IMG/VR virus record: IMGVR_UViG_3300030382_001591
Span: 1 to 23,621 of that record
Strand: one strand, 5' to 3'
Source: a virus
Length of the DNA: 23,621 nt
Below the pieces are notes generated by a model that was given only the letters and a program-made list of their open reading frames with translations, searched no databases and was not told the DNA's origin. The position numbers were made by a program, and so were the translations under genes. Below are positions 1-5,601 of the stretch, piece by piece; position 1 is the first letter of the stretch, and every line of letters begins with the position of its first letter.

Positions 1-3
1 GAA

Positions 4-753
4 ATGCGCATGAAAACACTAATGTTCGATCTAGAACATGGTTCTCAAACTCTCGGATCTAAAGAATATATCCAAAAACAGTTCGGCTTTCCTGTACTGC
101 AACCTGGTACTTGGGATCAATTCCAAGATACACTCAGTAAGCTATACAAGAAAGAAACTGTAACTGAAAAGATAAAAGTTGGTAATCTAGAGATAGATGA
201 ACAACGCATGACTGTAGTGCCTAGAAATGGTACTCAAGTTGATGCTCTTGTCTTGGATACATTCTCAGAACTATCCAAAAAGTATATGAGACAGCTATCT
301 GATAGAGATGGCAAAATGAAGTTACAAGGCTGGGGACAGCTTAAGAATAAGCTTGATGGAGCTTTAGACTTCATAAGTAAAATTCCTGGTGTCGTAGTAT
401 GCAACTGTCACTCCAAAGTCCAGACAATGGATGATGGGAATAAGGTTATACCTTATATAGATGGTAGCAGTAAAGACGATATCAGTAAATGGTTTGATTT
501 TGTTTTCTACACTAAAACTAATGTATCTGGAGATGATAGGAAATATCGTTGGATTACTGGTCGTAGTGAAAAATATGATCATGCTAAAGATAGAACAGGT
601 TTACTGCCACCAGAAATGGACCAAGACTACAGCCAGGTGATAGCGGCTGCTACTGAGAAGGGATTTGACGGTGTCAAAATTCTAGTTATTGGTTCTCCTG
701 GTAGTGGTAAGACCTATAGTTTGCAAACACTAGTAAATGGAGAAACTAAATAA
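4..753 (+). CDS. Sak4/RecA-like P-loop ATPase with C-terminal (apparently circularly permuted) Walker A
   Basis: This is a putative phage recombination ATPase of the Sak4/AAA_24 type, a RecA-fold family that helps load single-strand annealing or strand-exchange activity on ssDNA. Visible elements in order are a beta strand LMFDLEHG (residues 6-13), normally found just after the P-loop helix; a Walker B strand VDALVLDT (79-86); a strand VVVCNCHS (130-137); a KDRTGLLPP segment (195-203) that usually sits near the family's C-terminus; then, after a short linker, KILVIGSPGSGKT (225-237), a perfect Walker A with K236 and T237. The protein ends 12 residues later. In ordinary members the P-loop comes first. 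The frame is still open at base 1 (GAA precedes the ATG), so the true start may lie upstream; ATGs at 4 and 10 are both possible and no RBS can be seen. The TAA overlaps the ATG of the SSB-like gene by one base, which suggests coupling. The family call is fairly sure; the permutation is inferred. Confidence 0.75.
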   Translation: MRMKTLMFDLEHGSQTLGSKEYIQKQFGFPVLQPGTWDQFQDTLSKLYKKETVTEKIKVGNLEIDEQRMTVVPRNGTQVDALVLDTFSELSKKYMRQLSDRDGKMKLQGWGQLKNKLDGALDFISKIPGVVVCNCHSKVQTMDDGNKVIPYIDGSSKDDISKWFDFVFYTKTNVSGDDRKYRWITGRSEKYDHAKDRTGLLPPEMDQDYSQVIAAATEKGFDGVKILVIGSPGSGKTYSLQTLVNGETK

Positions 754-1268
754 TGAGAACATTAACAGTTAGAAAAGGTACAGGTAGCAACTATGCAACT
801 GGTTGGCATACACTTACCATTTCAAATGCTAAATATGGTGACTATGAAGGTAATAAGTTCCTGGATGTCTGGTTTGATGGATATGGAGAGAGCTTTACCA
901 TGAGAGTCTATGAGAAACTAGGTAAAGATGGAGAAGAGTTCGCTATTGGACAAGTCTTCAGATTTGCTAATGCTGGCATCACTGATGGTCTAGACGGTCC
1001 AGATGGAAATGTGGTTGTTAAGATTGATGATGAAGCTAGTAATCTCAAGGATCATGAAATTAATGTATTCTTTCATAAGGATGGTGAATATACACGTGCT
1101 TTAAAGCAATGTGCACCAACTGAGTTTAAGAATATTATTGAAGAGTTTCATGAAGGTGATGTAGAATATTGGAAAAGTCGTGCCGAAAGATATTATACAG
1201 ACTATGTTCTGAATAAATCTAACGGTGATACAGTATCCGAAACTGAAACCGCAGACATTCCCTTTTAG
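753..1268 (+). CDS. phage single-stranded DNA-binding protein with DIPF tail
   Basis: This is a probable ssDNA-binding protein of 171 residues that would coat replication intermediates and recruit partners. The first two thirds are rich in beta strands with alternating aromatic and charged residues (for example FLDVWFDGYGESFTMRVYE, residues 36-54), which fits an OB-fold. The C-terminal 20 residues are acidic and hydrophilic and end in ADIPF, matching the D-[IL]-P-F tip that bacterial and phage SSBs use to dock partner proteins. It follows the Sak4-like ATPase with a one-base TAATG overlap, a pairing common in phage recombination modules. A GGAG at 739-742 inside the upstream gene can act as RBS. 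A strong hairpin follows the stop. The fold is inferred; the tail motif is seen directly. Confidence 0.75.
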   Translation: MRTLTVRKGTGSNYATGWHTLTISNAKYGDYEGNKFLDVWFDGYGESFTMRVYEKLGKDGEEFAIGQVFRFANAGITDGLDGPDGNVVVKIDDEASNLKDHEINVFFHKDGEYTRALKQCAPTEFKNIIEEFHEGDVEYWKSRAERYYTDYVLNKSNGDTVSETETADIPF

Positions 1269-1281
1269 GGATTGATCTCCA

Positions 1282-1327
1282 AACATCCAGGGGGAGGCGA
1301 ACGCCTTGCGGCACCTCCCCCGATGTT
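1282..1327 (+). other. GC-rich bipartite hairpin after the SSB-like gene
   Basis: AACATC (1282-1287) pairs with GATGTT (1322-1327), and GGGGGAGG (1290-1297) pairs with CCTCCCCC (1314-1321), leaving a two-base bulge (CA) on the 5' side and a 16-base loop. The loop contains a possible GCC-TTGC-GGC mini-stem. The element is far more GC-rich than its surroundings. There is no U-run on either strand after it, so it is not a textbook intrinsic terminator. It could be a transcript 3' end, a processing or pausing element, or a structured DNA site. The pairing is seen directly; the function is unknown. Confidence 0.7.
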
Positions 1328-1414
1328 ATGTCTAACGAGGGAAAACTAACACTTTTAATAATGCTATGGATCTTAGATAAGATTATTATGGCAATTATGA
1401 TATATCTTTTATAA
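1328..1414 (+). CDS. possible 28-residue hydrophobic membrane peptide
   Basis: An ATG at 1328 opens a 28-codon frame with a short polar N-terminus (MSNEGK) followed by about 20 mostly hydrophobic residues (LTLLIMLWIL-DK-IIMAIMIYLL) that could span a membrane once. The start lies right at the 3' edge of the GC-rich hairpin and no Shine-Dalgarno sequence precedes it. The stop overlaps the RBS region of the next gene. AT-rich DNA easily gives hydrophobic codons, so chance is a serious alternative. Confidence 0.25.
   Translation: MSNEGKLTLLIMLWILDKIIMAIMIYLL
1370..1383. promoter_or_regulatory. short perfect inverted repeat upstream of gene 1425
   Basis: ATCTTA-GA-TAAGAT is a perfect 6+6 inverted repeat about 40 bases before the next long gene. 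It could be a small operator, but this AT-rich stretch makes such palindromes likely by chance. I see no convincing -35/-10 pair beside it. Confidence 0.2.
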
Positions 1415-1424
1415 GGAGAGAGAA

Positions 1425-1823
1425 ATGGTCAAATGTAATAGAGGATGTGGAGCTGAAACTTTACATTGGAAAGTAGTAAATGGTAACTATAAACTGTTTA
1501 ATCATACTGACTTACTTCATATGTGCAATGATGGAGAGGAAGCAAGTGAATCAGCTATGGAAAAAGCAACTGCAAAGATATTAAATGAACTTGGTATACT
1601 TGAACCAGCTCAGATACCTAAAGCTGATGAACCAAAAGTAAGTGTCAAGAAAGATAAAACACTATGGGATGTTACAGCTAATGGAGATCCCAAGAAGATG
1701 TTTACAATCACTTCTACTGCTAATGGTATCGCTGTTACTGGTGATGATAAGCATAATGCTATTTATTTACCGAAAGTTGCAGTATCTGAGCTTATCAAAG
1801 CATTAGTAGACTTCGTATGTTAA
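1425..1823 (+). CDS. small protein with N-terminal Cys/His zinc-binding motif
   Basis: This is a 132-residue protein of unknown function. The first 34 residues carry C4-x3-C8, H14, H27 and an H32-x-C34 pair, consistent with one bound zinc in a small treble-clef or ribbon module of the kind common in phages. Residues 35-75 are a low-complexity, probably flexible Glu/Lys/Ala linker. Residues 80-132 look like a small beta-alpha unit (FTITSTANGIAVTG, then IYLPKVAVSELIKALVDF). The start is well supported by AAGGAGAG just upstream. It sits between the SSB-like gene and the primase-helicase gene, so a role in DNA or RNA handling is plausible but not shown. Confidence 0.8.
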   Translation: MVKCNRGCGAETLHWKVVNGNYKLFNHTDLLHMCNDGEEASESAMEKATAKILNELGILEPAQIPKADEPKVSVKKDKTLWDVTANGDPKKMFTITSTANGIAVTGDDKHNAIYLPKVAVSELIKALVDFVC

Positions 1824-1981
1824 GCGAAAATCAAGTAAAAAGAATATTAAAACATTGTGAAATGGTTGCAGAGTCCACAGGTAATGCTAAAAATCATGGT
1901 TGGATACAAGCTTTACGATTAGTATTGCACGACTCAGATAAAGTAGTAATACGAAAGGACCCTATGGAGGAGGAAGAATGA
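1817..1981 (+). CDS. small hypothetical phage protein (54 aa)
   Basis: Starting at an ATG inside the last codons of the zinc-motif gene, this frame encodes 54 residues: MLSENQVKRILKHCEMVAES at the N-terminus, then a helix WIQALRLVLHD and a Glu-rich end. The amphipathic helices and the G-W-I-x-A-L-x-x-V-L pattern look like a genuine small helical protein. No RBS is visible, so translation is probably coupled to the gene before it. It ends in an ATGA overlap with the next small ORF. The function is unknown. Confidence 0.6.
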   Translation: MLSENQVKRILKHCEMVAESTGNAKNHGWIQALRLVLHDSDKVVIRKDPMEEEE

Positions 1982-2106
1982 GATGTCGTAATATATCAAC
2001 AGATAACCATTCTTTATACATAAACCCTAATCATATTTGTAATAAATGTCAAGCAATTAAAGATAAAAAACTTGAAAAAAGGAGAAAGAATGAACATAAG
2101 CAATAA
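1978..2106 (+). CDS. very small protein with CxxC motif (42 aa)
   Basis: This ORF overlaps the stop of the previous one as ATGA and is preceded by a strong SD (GGAGGAGGAAGA). It encodes 42 residues with C3, H11, H19 and a C21-x2-C24 pair, then a Lys/Arg-rich tail. That fits a tiny zinc-binding, nucleic-acid-contacting peptide. The strong RBS is the main reason to believe it. Function is unknown. Confidence 0.5.
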   Translation: MRCRNISTDNHSLYINPNHICNKCQAIKDKKLEKRRKNEHKQ

Positions 2107-2317
2107 TGGCACTATAGAAGAAGGTTGGGATGCTGACACATTAACCAGCTATTTTGAAGATATAGTAAACGAAACTGGAGCTGGAAAGTTAAATCAGAAT
2201 GATAGAGCTTTTGAAGTTCTCATACATACTCTATTGGGTATTAATAAACAGTTAGAAAGATTGAATAATACTGTTGGCGTTGGTTTTCAGAACCTATATG
2301 GAGGGCTAGTAGAATAG
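2090..2317 (+). CDS. small helical protein of unknown function (75 aa)
   Basis: I place the start at the ATG at 2090, because AAAAAAGGAGAAAGA directly precedes it; a TTG at 2072 is in frame but lies before that RBS. The 75 residues are acidic at first (IEEGWDADTLTSYFEDIV), then form a helix with leucine/isoleucine spacing (FEVLIHTLLGINKQLERLNN) that could be a short coiled coil. It lies directly upstream of the primase-helicase gene (three bases between), so the two are probably translated together. No family was recognised. Confidence 0.75.
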   Translation: MNISNNGTIEEGWDADTLTSYFEDIVNETGAGKLNQNDRAFEVLIHTLLGINKQLERLNNTVGVGFQNLYGGLVE

Positions 2318-2320
2318 ATC

Positions 2321-4090
2321 ATGATAAGAGAATTTGCATTTGGCTTAGGTAGAAGGCATTACTTTGAAGATGCATCCAATGTAACTAAATGGATGAATAT
2401 GGATAGTGATACCTTTATGTCTTTATATGAGTACGATGAAGATGTAAAAGACTATTTTGCCAAGAATAGAAAACTAGCTGGTTATGATGGGTTAGCTTAT
2501 ATACCTGAAGAATTTATTCTGGATGTCGATGGAGCTAACCCAGAAGACGCTCAGAAGAAAGCAATAGGACTTAAGATACTCCTTGGAGATCTTGATATAC
2601 CATTTAAGCTATTCTTTAGCGGTACAGGCTTTCATTTTCATATACCAGAATCAGCTTTTGTATACAAGCCACATAAGCATTTGCATATAAAAGTAAAAGA
2701 AGTGCTCAAGGAAAAAGGCATATTTGAATATGCTGATCCATCTGTTACTGATAAGCTGAGGCTCATCAGGATACCAAATACCAAGAATACTAAGTCTGGA
2801 TGCTATAAAGTACAACTTATGAATGGTATGCTTGAAGGTGATATAGATATTATCTTAGAACATGCTAAACAACCAAGAGATATTAGTGAAGATCCTATGG
2901 AATCTATAGCAGTATTTAATGCTCTTATAGATGATGTACAAGGAACAGCTAGTCAAGTGGTAACAATCTCTCAGGGAAGATCGCCAGACCCTTCTCTATA
3001 TCCTTGTATAAGTGGTATGCTTGAGTCTGTTCCAATGGGAAAAAGACACATGGTAGCCTTAAGATTGGCATCCTGGTTCAGATGGAGGTATCCTGAAGAT
3101 GTCGTAAGACATATTATGAACAAATGGAGAGTACAAGTTAGTGGTAATGAGAATACATTCAAGCAGAAAGAGATTGATGGGATAGTCACTAACTGCTATG
3201 AAGGTCATAACGGTGAAGGCTATAGATATGGATGCAGTGATCCGGTGATGGACGAGTATTGTAAGAATACTTGCCGGTTGTATCGAAATAAGAAAAGCCA
3301 GAGCATGATGGACTCAGTAGCCATGGAAAATAACTTGATAGAATTCTACAAATCTGACGTAACTCCCTTAAATATAGGTAAGTTATACGGAGAAGACTTC
3401 CCGGTATACCCCGGAGAGGTAGTGATACTTCAAGCACCTCCCAAGTCTATGAAGACTATGCTTTTACAGAACTGGATGGTAGCATGGAAAGTACCAACGT
3501 ATTTCCTAGAAATGGAAATGTCTCCACGGCAGATATGGTCTAGGTTTGTAATGATAGAGAATGGCTGGACAGAAGAACAGCTTAAAGATCATTACAGTTC
3601 GCTTCAGAATGGGCAGGATAAGAGCTTTCAGTGGCTAATGGTGAATTACTCAGCCATGCCATCAAAAGACCTAGAAAAGGCTGTTATGACGCTTCCTGTG
3701 AAGCCTAGAATAGTAGTAATAGATCATATGGGTCTATTTCATAGTAATTTGCGAGATCCTAACATGCAAGTGGAAGAAGCATCACAGGCAATGATGGAAC
3801 TGGCAGTTAAACACAATCTGATAGTCTTTGCTGTAAGCGAGATAAATAAGTCTTCTATGAGAGATGGTCTAAATATCACCTCTTCTAAAGGCTCATTTAG
3901 GACTGCTTACAATGCAAATAAGATATTATCCTTAATACCAAGACGTTCTATAGTGAAAGGAGAGCTTGAAGCTCTTGATCTTCGCTGTGAAGCTAATAGG
4001 GAGAGAGAAAATCTATCTGTAAGGCTAACAATTGATAACGTAAGGATAATAAAAGATGAATCATTCGGATATGTCCAAAGTGATGGATAG
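2321..4090 (+). CDS. primase-helicase: AEP primase + PriL-like Cys4 domain + RecA/DnaB-like ATPase
   Basis: This 589-residue replication protein would make primers and unwind DNA at the fork. Residues about 1-200 resemble an archaeo-eukaryotic primase: metal motif FILDVDG (D68, D70), the SGTGFHFH motif (100-107) matching the S-x-H nucleotide site, and LRLIRIPNT (146-154). Residues about 226-322 resemble the Fe-S domain of the large primase subunit: PCI at C229, then YGC (C305), C314 and C318 followed by LY. Residues about 345-545 are a RecA/DnaB-like ATPase: QAPPKSMKT (371-379), Walker B RIVVIDHMG (463-471) and a later AVSEINKSS (504-512). The residue before the catalytic lysine K378 is Met instead of the usual Gly. 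An SD-like GGAGGG lies 15 bases upstream, rather far. Domain assignments come from motifs, not searches. Confidence 0.85.
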   Translation: MIREFAFGLGRRHYFEDASNVTKWMNMDSDTFMSLYEYDEDVKDYFAKNRKLAGYDGLAYIPEEFILDVDGANPEDAQKKAIGLKILLGDLDIPFKLFFSGTGFHFHIPESAFVYKPHKHLHIKVKEVLKEKGIFEYADPSVTDKLRLIRIPNTKNTKSGCYKVQLMNGMLEGDIDIILEHAKQPRDISEDPMESIAVFNALIDDVQGTASQVVTISQGRSPDPSLYPCISGMLESVPMGKRHMVALRLASWFRWRYPEDVVRHIMNKWRVQVSGNENTFKQKEIDGIVTNCYEGHNGEGYRYGCSDPVMDEYCKNTCRLYRNKKSQSMMDSVAMENNLIEFYKSDVTPLNIGKLYGEDFPVYPGEVVILQAPPKSMKTMLLQNWMVAWKVPTYFLEMEMSPRQIWSRFVMIENGWTEEQLKDHYSSLQNGQDKSFQWLMVNYSAMPSKDLEKAVMTLPVKPRIVVIDHMGLFHSNLRDPNMQVEEASQAMMELAVKHNLIVFAVSEINKSSMRDGLNITSSKGSFRTAYNANKILSLIPRRSIVKGELEALDLRCEANRERENLSVRLTIDNVRIIKDESFGYVQSDG

Positions 4091-4097
4091 AATATTG

Positions 4098-4105
4098 AAG
4101 GAGGT
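4098..4105 (+). promoter_or_regulatory. strong ribosome binding site (AAGGAGGT) that sets the start at 4113
   Basis: A perfect anti-SD match lies seven bases before the ATG at 4113. It argues against the earlier in-frame ATG codons at 4056, 4071 and 4083, the first two of which lie inside the primase-helicase gene. Confidence 0.8.
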
Positions 4106-4112
4106 AACAACA

Positions 4113-4556
4113 ATGAGGAATGCAGGGCAGGCAGAATATTCACATGACAATAGTGATGTATTTGCTAACTTCAATAGAGTAAGTGACTTATTGGAAGTTG
4201 ATAGAAAGAAGGTACTTATGACTTATATGCTTAAGCACGTTGATGGGATAGCTGCTTATGTAAAAGGTCATAAATCGCAAAGAGAGGACGTGACAGGTCG
4301 AATTACGGACTGTGTAGTATACTTAATGCTCTTATGGGCTATGATAGAGGAAGAAGATGGTATTGTACATAGGGAAGAAGGTAATCCATCAATGCACCAT
4401 GTGTGGAACAGACTCCAAGCAGAAGACGGAAGCGTACTTGCTGATAAACGACGCACATTGGATGATAGGGTACACTCTGAAAGTGATCTGTCTCAAATGC
4501 GCGAAGCGGGAGATAGGATCCAAAGAAAGATTGAAGAGGTTGGAGAACCTACGTGA
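4113..4556 (+). CDS. small all-helical phage protein (nucleotide-metabolism-like), with suspicious C-terminal extension
   Basis: From the SD-supported ATG this frame encodes 147 residues. Residues 1-81 look like a conserved compact helical protein (G-x-AEYSHDNSDVFANF near the start, MLKHVDGI in the middle, GRITDCVVYLMLLWAMIEEE at the end). This pattern recalls phage MazG-like or DUF1599-like proteins linked to nucleotide metabolism, but I cannot be sure of the family. Residues 82-147 look different: hydrophilic, without obvious structure, and antagonised by another frame that encodes a clear zinc ribbon from 4357. The real protein may once have ended near residue 81 and run on after stop loss or a frameshift. 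Existence of the first part is well supported; the extent of the C-terminus is uncertain. Confidence 0.65.
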   Translation: MRNAGQAEYSHDNSDVFANFNRVSDLLEVDRKKVLMTYMLKHVDGIAAYVKGHKSQREDVTGRITDCVVYLMLLWAMIEEEDGIVHREEGNPSMHHVWNRLQAEDGSVLADKRRTLDDRVHSESDLSQMREAGDRIQRKIEEVGEPT

Positions 4557-4596
4557 TAACCCAATCACGCTTCCAGAAGAACTCGGCATACGCTGA
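4357..4596 (+). CDS. small zinc-ribbon protein overlapping the previous gene
   Basis: This 79-residue frame carries HQC-TMC (C13, C16) and ICLKC (C45, C48), a classic two-knuckle zinc ribbon, followed by a basic helix (KERLKRLENLRD) that could touch nucleic acid. The ATG at 4357 is preceded by GAGG at 4347-4350 with six bases of spacing. It overlaps the previous frame by 200 bases, far more than any other gene pair here. The zinc-ribbon pattern suggests this is the real coding frame in 4390-4596. The function is unknown. Confidence 0.65.
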   Translation: MVLYIGKKVIHQCTMCGTDSKQKTEAYLLINDAHWMIGYTLKVICLKCAKREIGSKERLKRLENLRDNPITLPEELGIR

Positions 4597-4600
4597 AGAT

Positions 4601-4741
4601 ATGGATAATGAACCTATGTTTATAGGTACTATCGATATTGGTGGTAAAGTGTATGATGGAGAGTTTTTCAGGCAAATAGAGTATGGCAAGGAGGTACTAG
4701 TGCTATGTCTGAAGATAGAAGAGAACAACGCTCTATTCTAA
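4601..4741 (+). CDS. small hypothetical protein (46 aa)
   Basis: I choose the ATG at 4601, four bases after the stop of the zinc-ribbon gene, over a GTG at 4553 that would overlap it. The 46 residues (beginning MDNEPMFIGTIDIGGKVYDG) form a likely small beta sheet with an acidic end. Only a weak RBS is visible, so coupling to the previous gene is likely. No family was recognised. Confidence 0.55.
   Translation: MDNEPMFIGTIDIGGKVYDGEFFRQIEYGKEVLVLCLKIEENNALF
4688..4695 (+). promoter_or_regulatory. strong ribosome binding site (AAGGAGGT) for the small gene at 4705
   Basis: A perfect SD lies nine bases before the ATG at 4705, inside the preceding small gene. It is the best evidence that the 52-residue frame after it is translated. 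Confidence 0.75.
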
Positions 4742-4863
4742 CTTGCAGTCATTGTGGATCTCCTATCGGACCTAAACCAAATACTATAAAGAATGCTTTA
4801 AAACGACTTGGAATGTATCCAAAGGAGAGAAATGGCAAAAACAGCAAAATCAAGCAAAGCTAA
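4705..4863 (+). CDS. very small zinc-finger-like protein (52 aa)
   Basis: This short frame encodes 52 residues with LTCSHCGSPIGPKPNT near the middle: a C14-x2-C17 knuckle with H16, followed by a basic tail rich in Lys and Arg. It begins inside the previous gene and ends inside the nuclease gene (overlaps of 37 and 32 bases). The perfect SD upstream makes it credible despite its size. Only one Cys pair is present, so a full zinc site would need H16, another ligand or a dimer. Function is unknown. Confidence 0.6.
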   Translation: MSEDRREQRSILTCSHCGSPIGPKPNTIKNALKRLGMYPKERNGKNSKIKQS

Positions 4864-5197
4864 AGGAAGAAGACTCCAGAACCTAGTTAGAGACGCTCTA
4901 AGAGAGATATACACACCAGAACTGCATGAAGACGATATTAAGTCCCAGACGATGGGAATGACGGGAGAAGATATCGTTTTCTCGCCTGCAGCTCGTAAAA
5001 TGTGTGCTTTCAGCTTTGAATGTAAGAATGTAGAAAGACTACAGATGTGGCAAGCTATAGATCAATGTGAGAATAATAAAAGCGATGGTAGAGCTCCAGC
5101 TGTAGTATTTAAGAAAAATGGTAAAGAACCGTATATTGCAATACCTTTCCAGGTATTCTGTAATATGCTCCAACATAAATATGATATGGGAGAATAA
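4832..5197 (+). CDS. PDDEXK-family nuclease (Holliday-junction-resolvase-like)
   Basis: This is a probable small DNA endonuclease of 121 residues. The start at 4832 is chosen because AAAGGAGAGA precedes it; an earlier in-frame ATG-like start at 4808 would add eight residues without that RBS. A basic N-terminus (KAKGRRLQNLVRDALREIY) is followed by GEDIVFSP (the metal-binding Asp), FSFECKN (the E-x-K of the PDDEXK core) and a helix MWQAIDQCENN, then strands PAVVFKKNG and PYIAIPF. This order matches phage PDDEXK nucleases that cut branched or recombination intermediates. Its place next to recombination and replication genes fits. The exact substrate cannot be told. Confidence 0.75.
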   Translation: MAKTAKSSKAKGRRLQNLVRDALREIYTPELHEDDIKSQTMGMTGEDIVFSPAARKMCAFSFECKNVERLQMWQAIDQCENNKSDGRAPAVVFKKNGKEPYIAIPFQVFCNMLQHKYDMGE

Positions 5198-5380
5198 ATG
5201 ATTAAAAATAAAGAACTAATCCAGGCAAGTGTACTTAAATATGCAAAAAGTATAGTATTACTATCTGATGATATCGACTCTGATAATGTATTCCAAATAC
5301 TATCAACAATCAAGAATAGTCTTAAACGTCTTGAGAAGAATATATATACAAATGAACACAAAAAAGAGGATTGGAACTAA
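5198..5380 (+). CDS. small helical hypothetical protein (60 aa)
   Basis: The ATG follows the nuclease stop codon directly and is preceded by GGGAG. The 60 residues are predicted mostly helical, with hydrophobic spacing in LIQASVLKYAKSIVLL and VFQILSTIKNSLKRLEKNIY, and could pair as a helical hairpin. No catalytic or metal motif is visible. It ends in a TAATG overlap with the next mini-gene. Confidence 0.65.
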   Translation: MIKNKELIQASVLKYAKSIVLLSDDIDSDNVFQILSTIKNSLKRLEKNIYTNEHKKEDWN

Positions 5381-5529
5381 TGCCCTTACCTCAACATTGC
5401 ATAGATTGTGATAAAGTAGCTGTAGTATTAAATAACACAACTCCTTATTGTACTAAATGCTACAAAGAAAGATCTCGAAAATCAATATGTAGGGTAGGGC
5501 ACCTTTCTAAAACAAAAGTCAAAAACTAG
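5380..5529 (+). CDS. very small zinc-ribbon protein (49 aa), last gene of the + block
   Basis: This frame starts in a TAATG overlap with the preceding gene and has AAAGAGGA upstream. The 49 residues contain HCIDC (C7, C10) and YCTKC (C24, C27), a complete four-cysteine zinc ribbon, then a basic tail (KERSRKS and KTKVKN). It resembles small phage zinc-ribbon proteins that may bind nucleic acid or RNA polymerase. Function is unknown, but the motif and coupling make it a credible gene. Confidence 0.65.
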   Translation: MPLPQHCIDCDKVAVVLNNTTPYCTKCYKERSRKSICRVGHLSKTKVKN

Positions 5530-5563
5530 TATATATAGGGAGACTTTTTCGTTAAAAACGAAT

Positions 5564-5601
5564 GGGATGCTGGCGGGTTAATATTTACCTGCCAGCATTC
5601 C
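5564..5601. terminator. long inverted repeat between convergent blocks, probable bidirectional terminator
   Basis: GGGATGCTGGCGGGT (5564-5578) pairs with ACCTGCCAGCATTCC (5587-5601) around an eight-base loop. In + strand RNA all 15 pairs form if two G-U wobbles are allowed; in - strand RNA those two positions become A-C mismatches. On the - strand side the hairpin is followed by a TTTTT run (within CGTTTTTAACG), and a second small repeat TTCGTT-AAA-AACGAA lies at 5548-5562. The arm at 5587-5601 also encodes the last residues of the 978-aa protein. Position between converging genes supports the terminator call. Confidence 0.75.

Noticed and set aside
364-582. 72-codon - strand ORF inside the ATPase gene
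   Set aside because: Antisense to the Walker B region, with hydrophobic low-complexity translation and no RBS.
2072-2089. TTG start that would lengthen the 75-aa protein by six residues
   Set aside because: The extra residues are encoded by the RBS itself; the ATG at 2090 has the correct spacing.
5534-5543. TATAGGGAGA, identical to the initiation part of a T7-type promoter
   Set aside because: The upstream recognition bases (-17 to -5) match poorly, no T7-like RNA polymerase gene is seen, and transcription would run against the 978-aa gene. Chance in an AT-rich region is likely.
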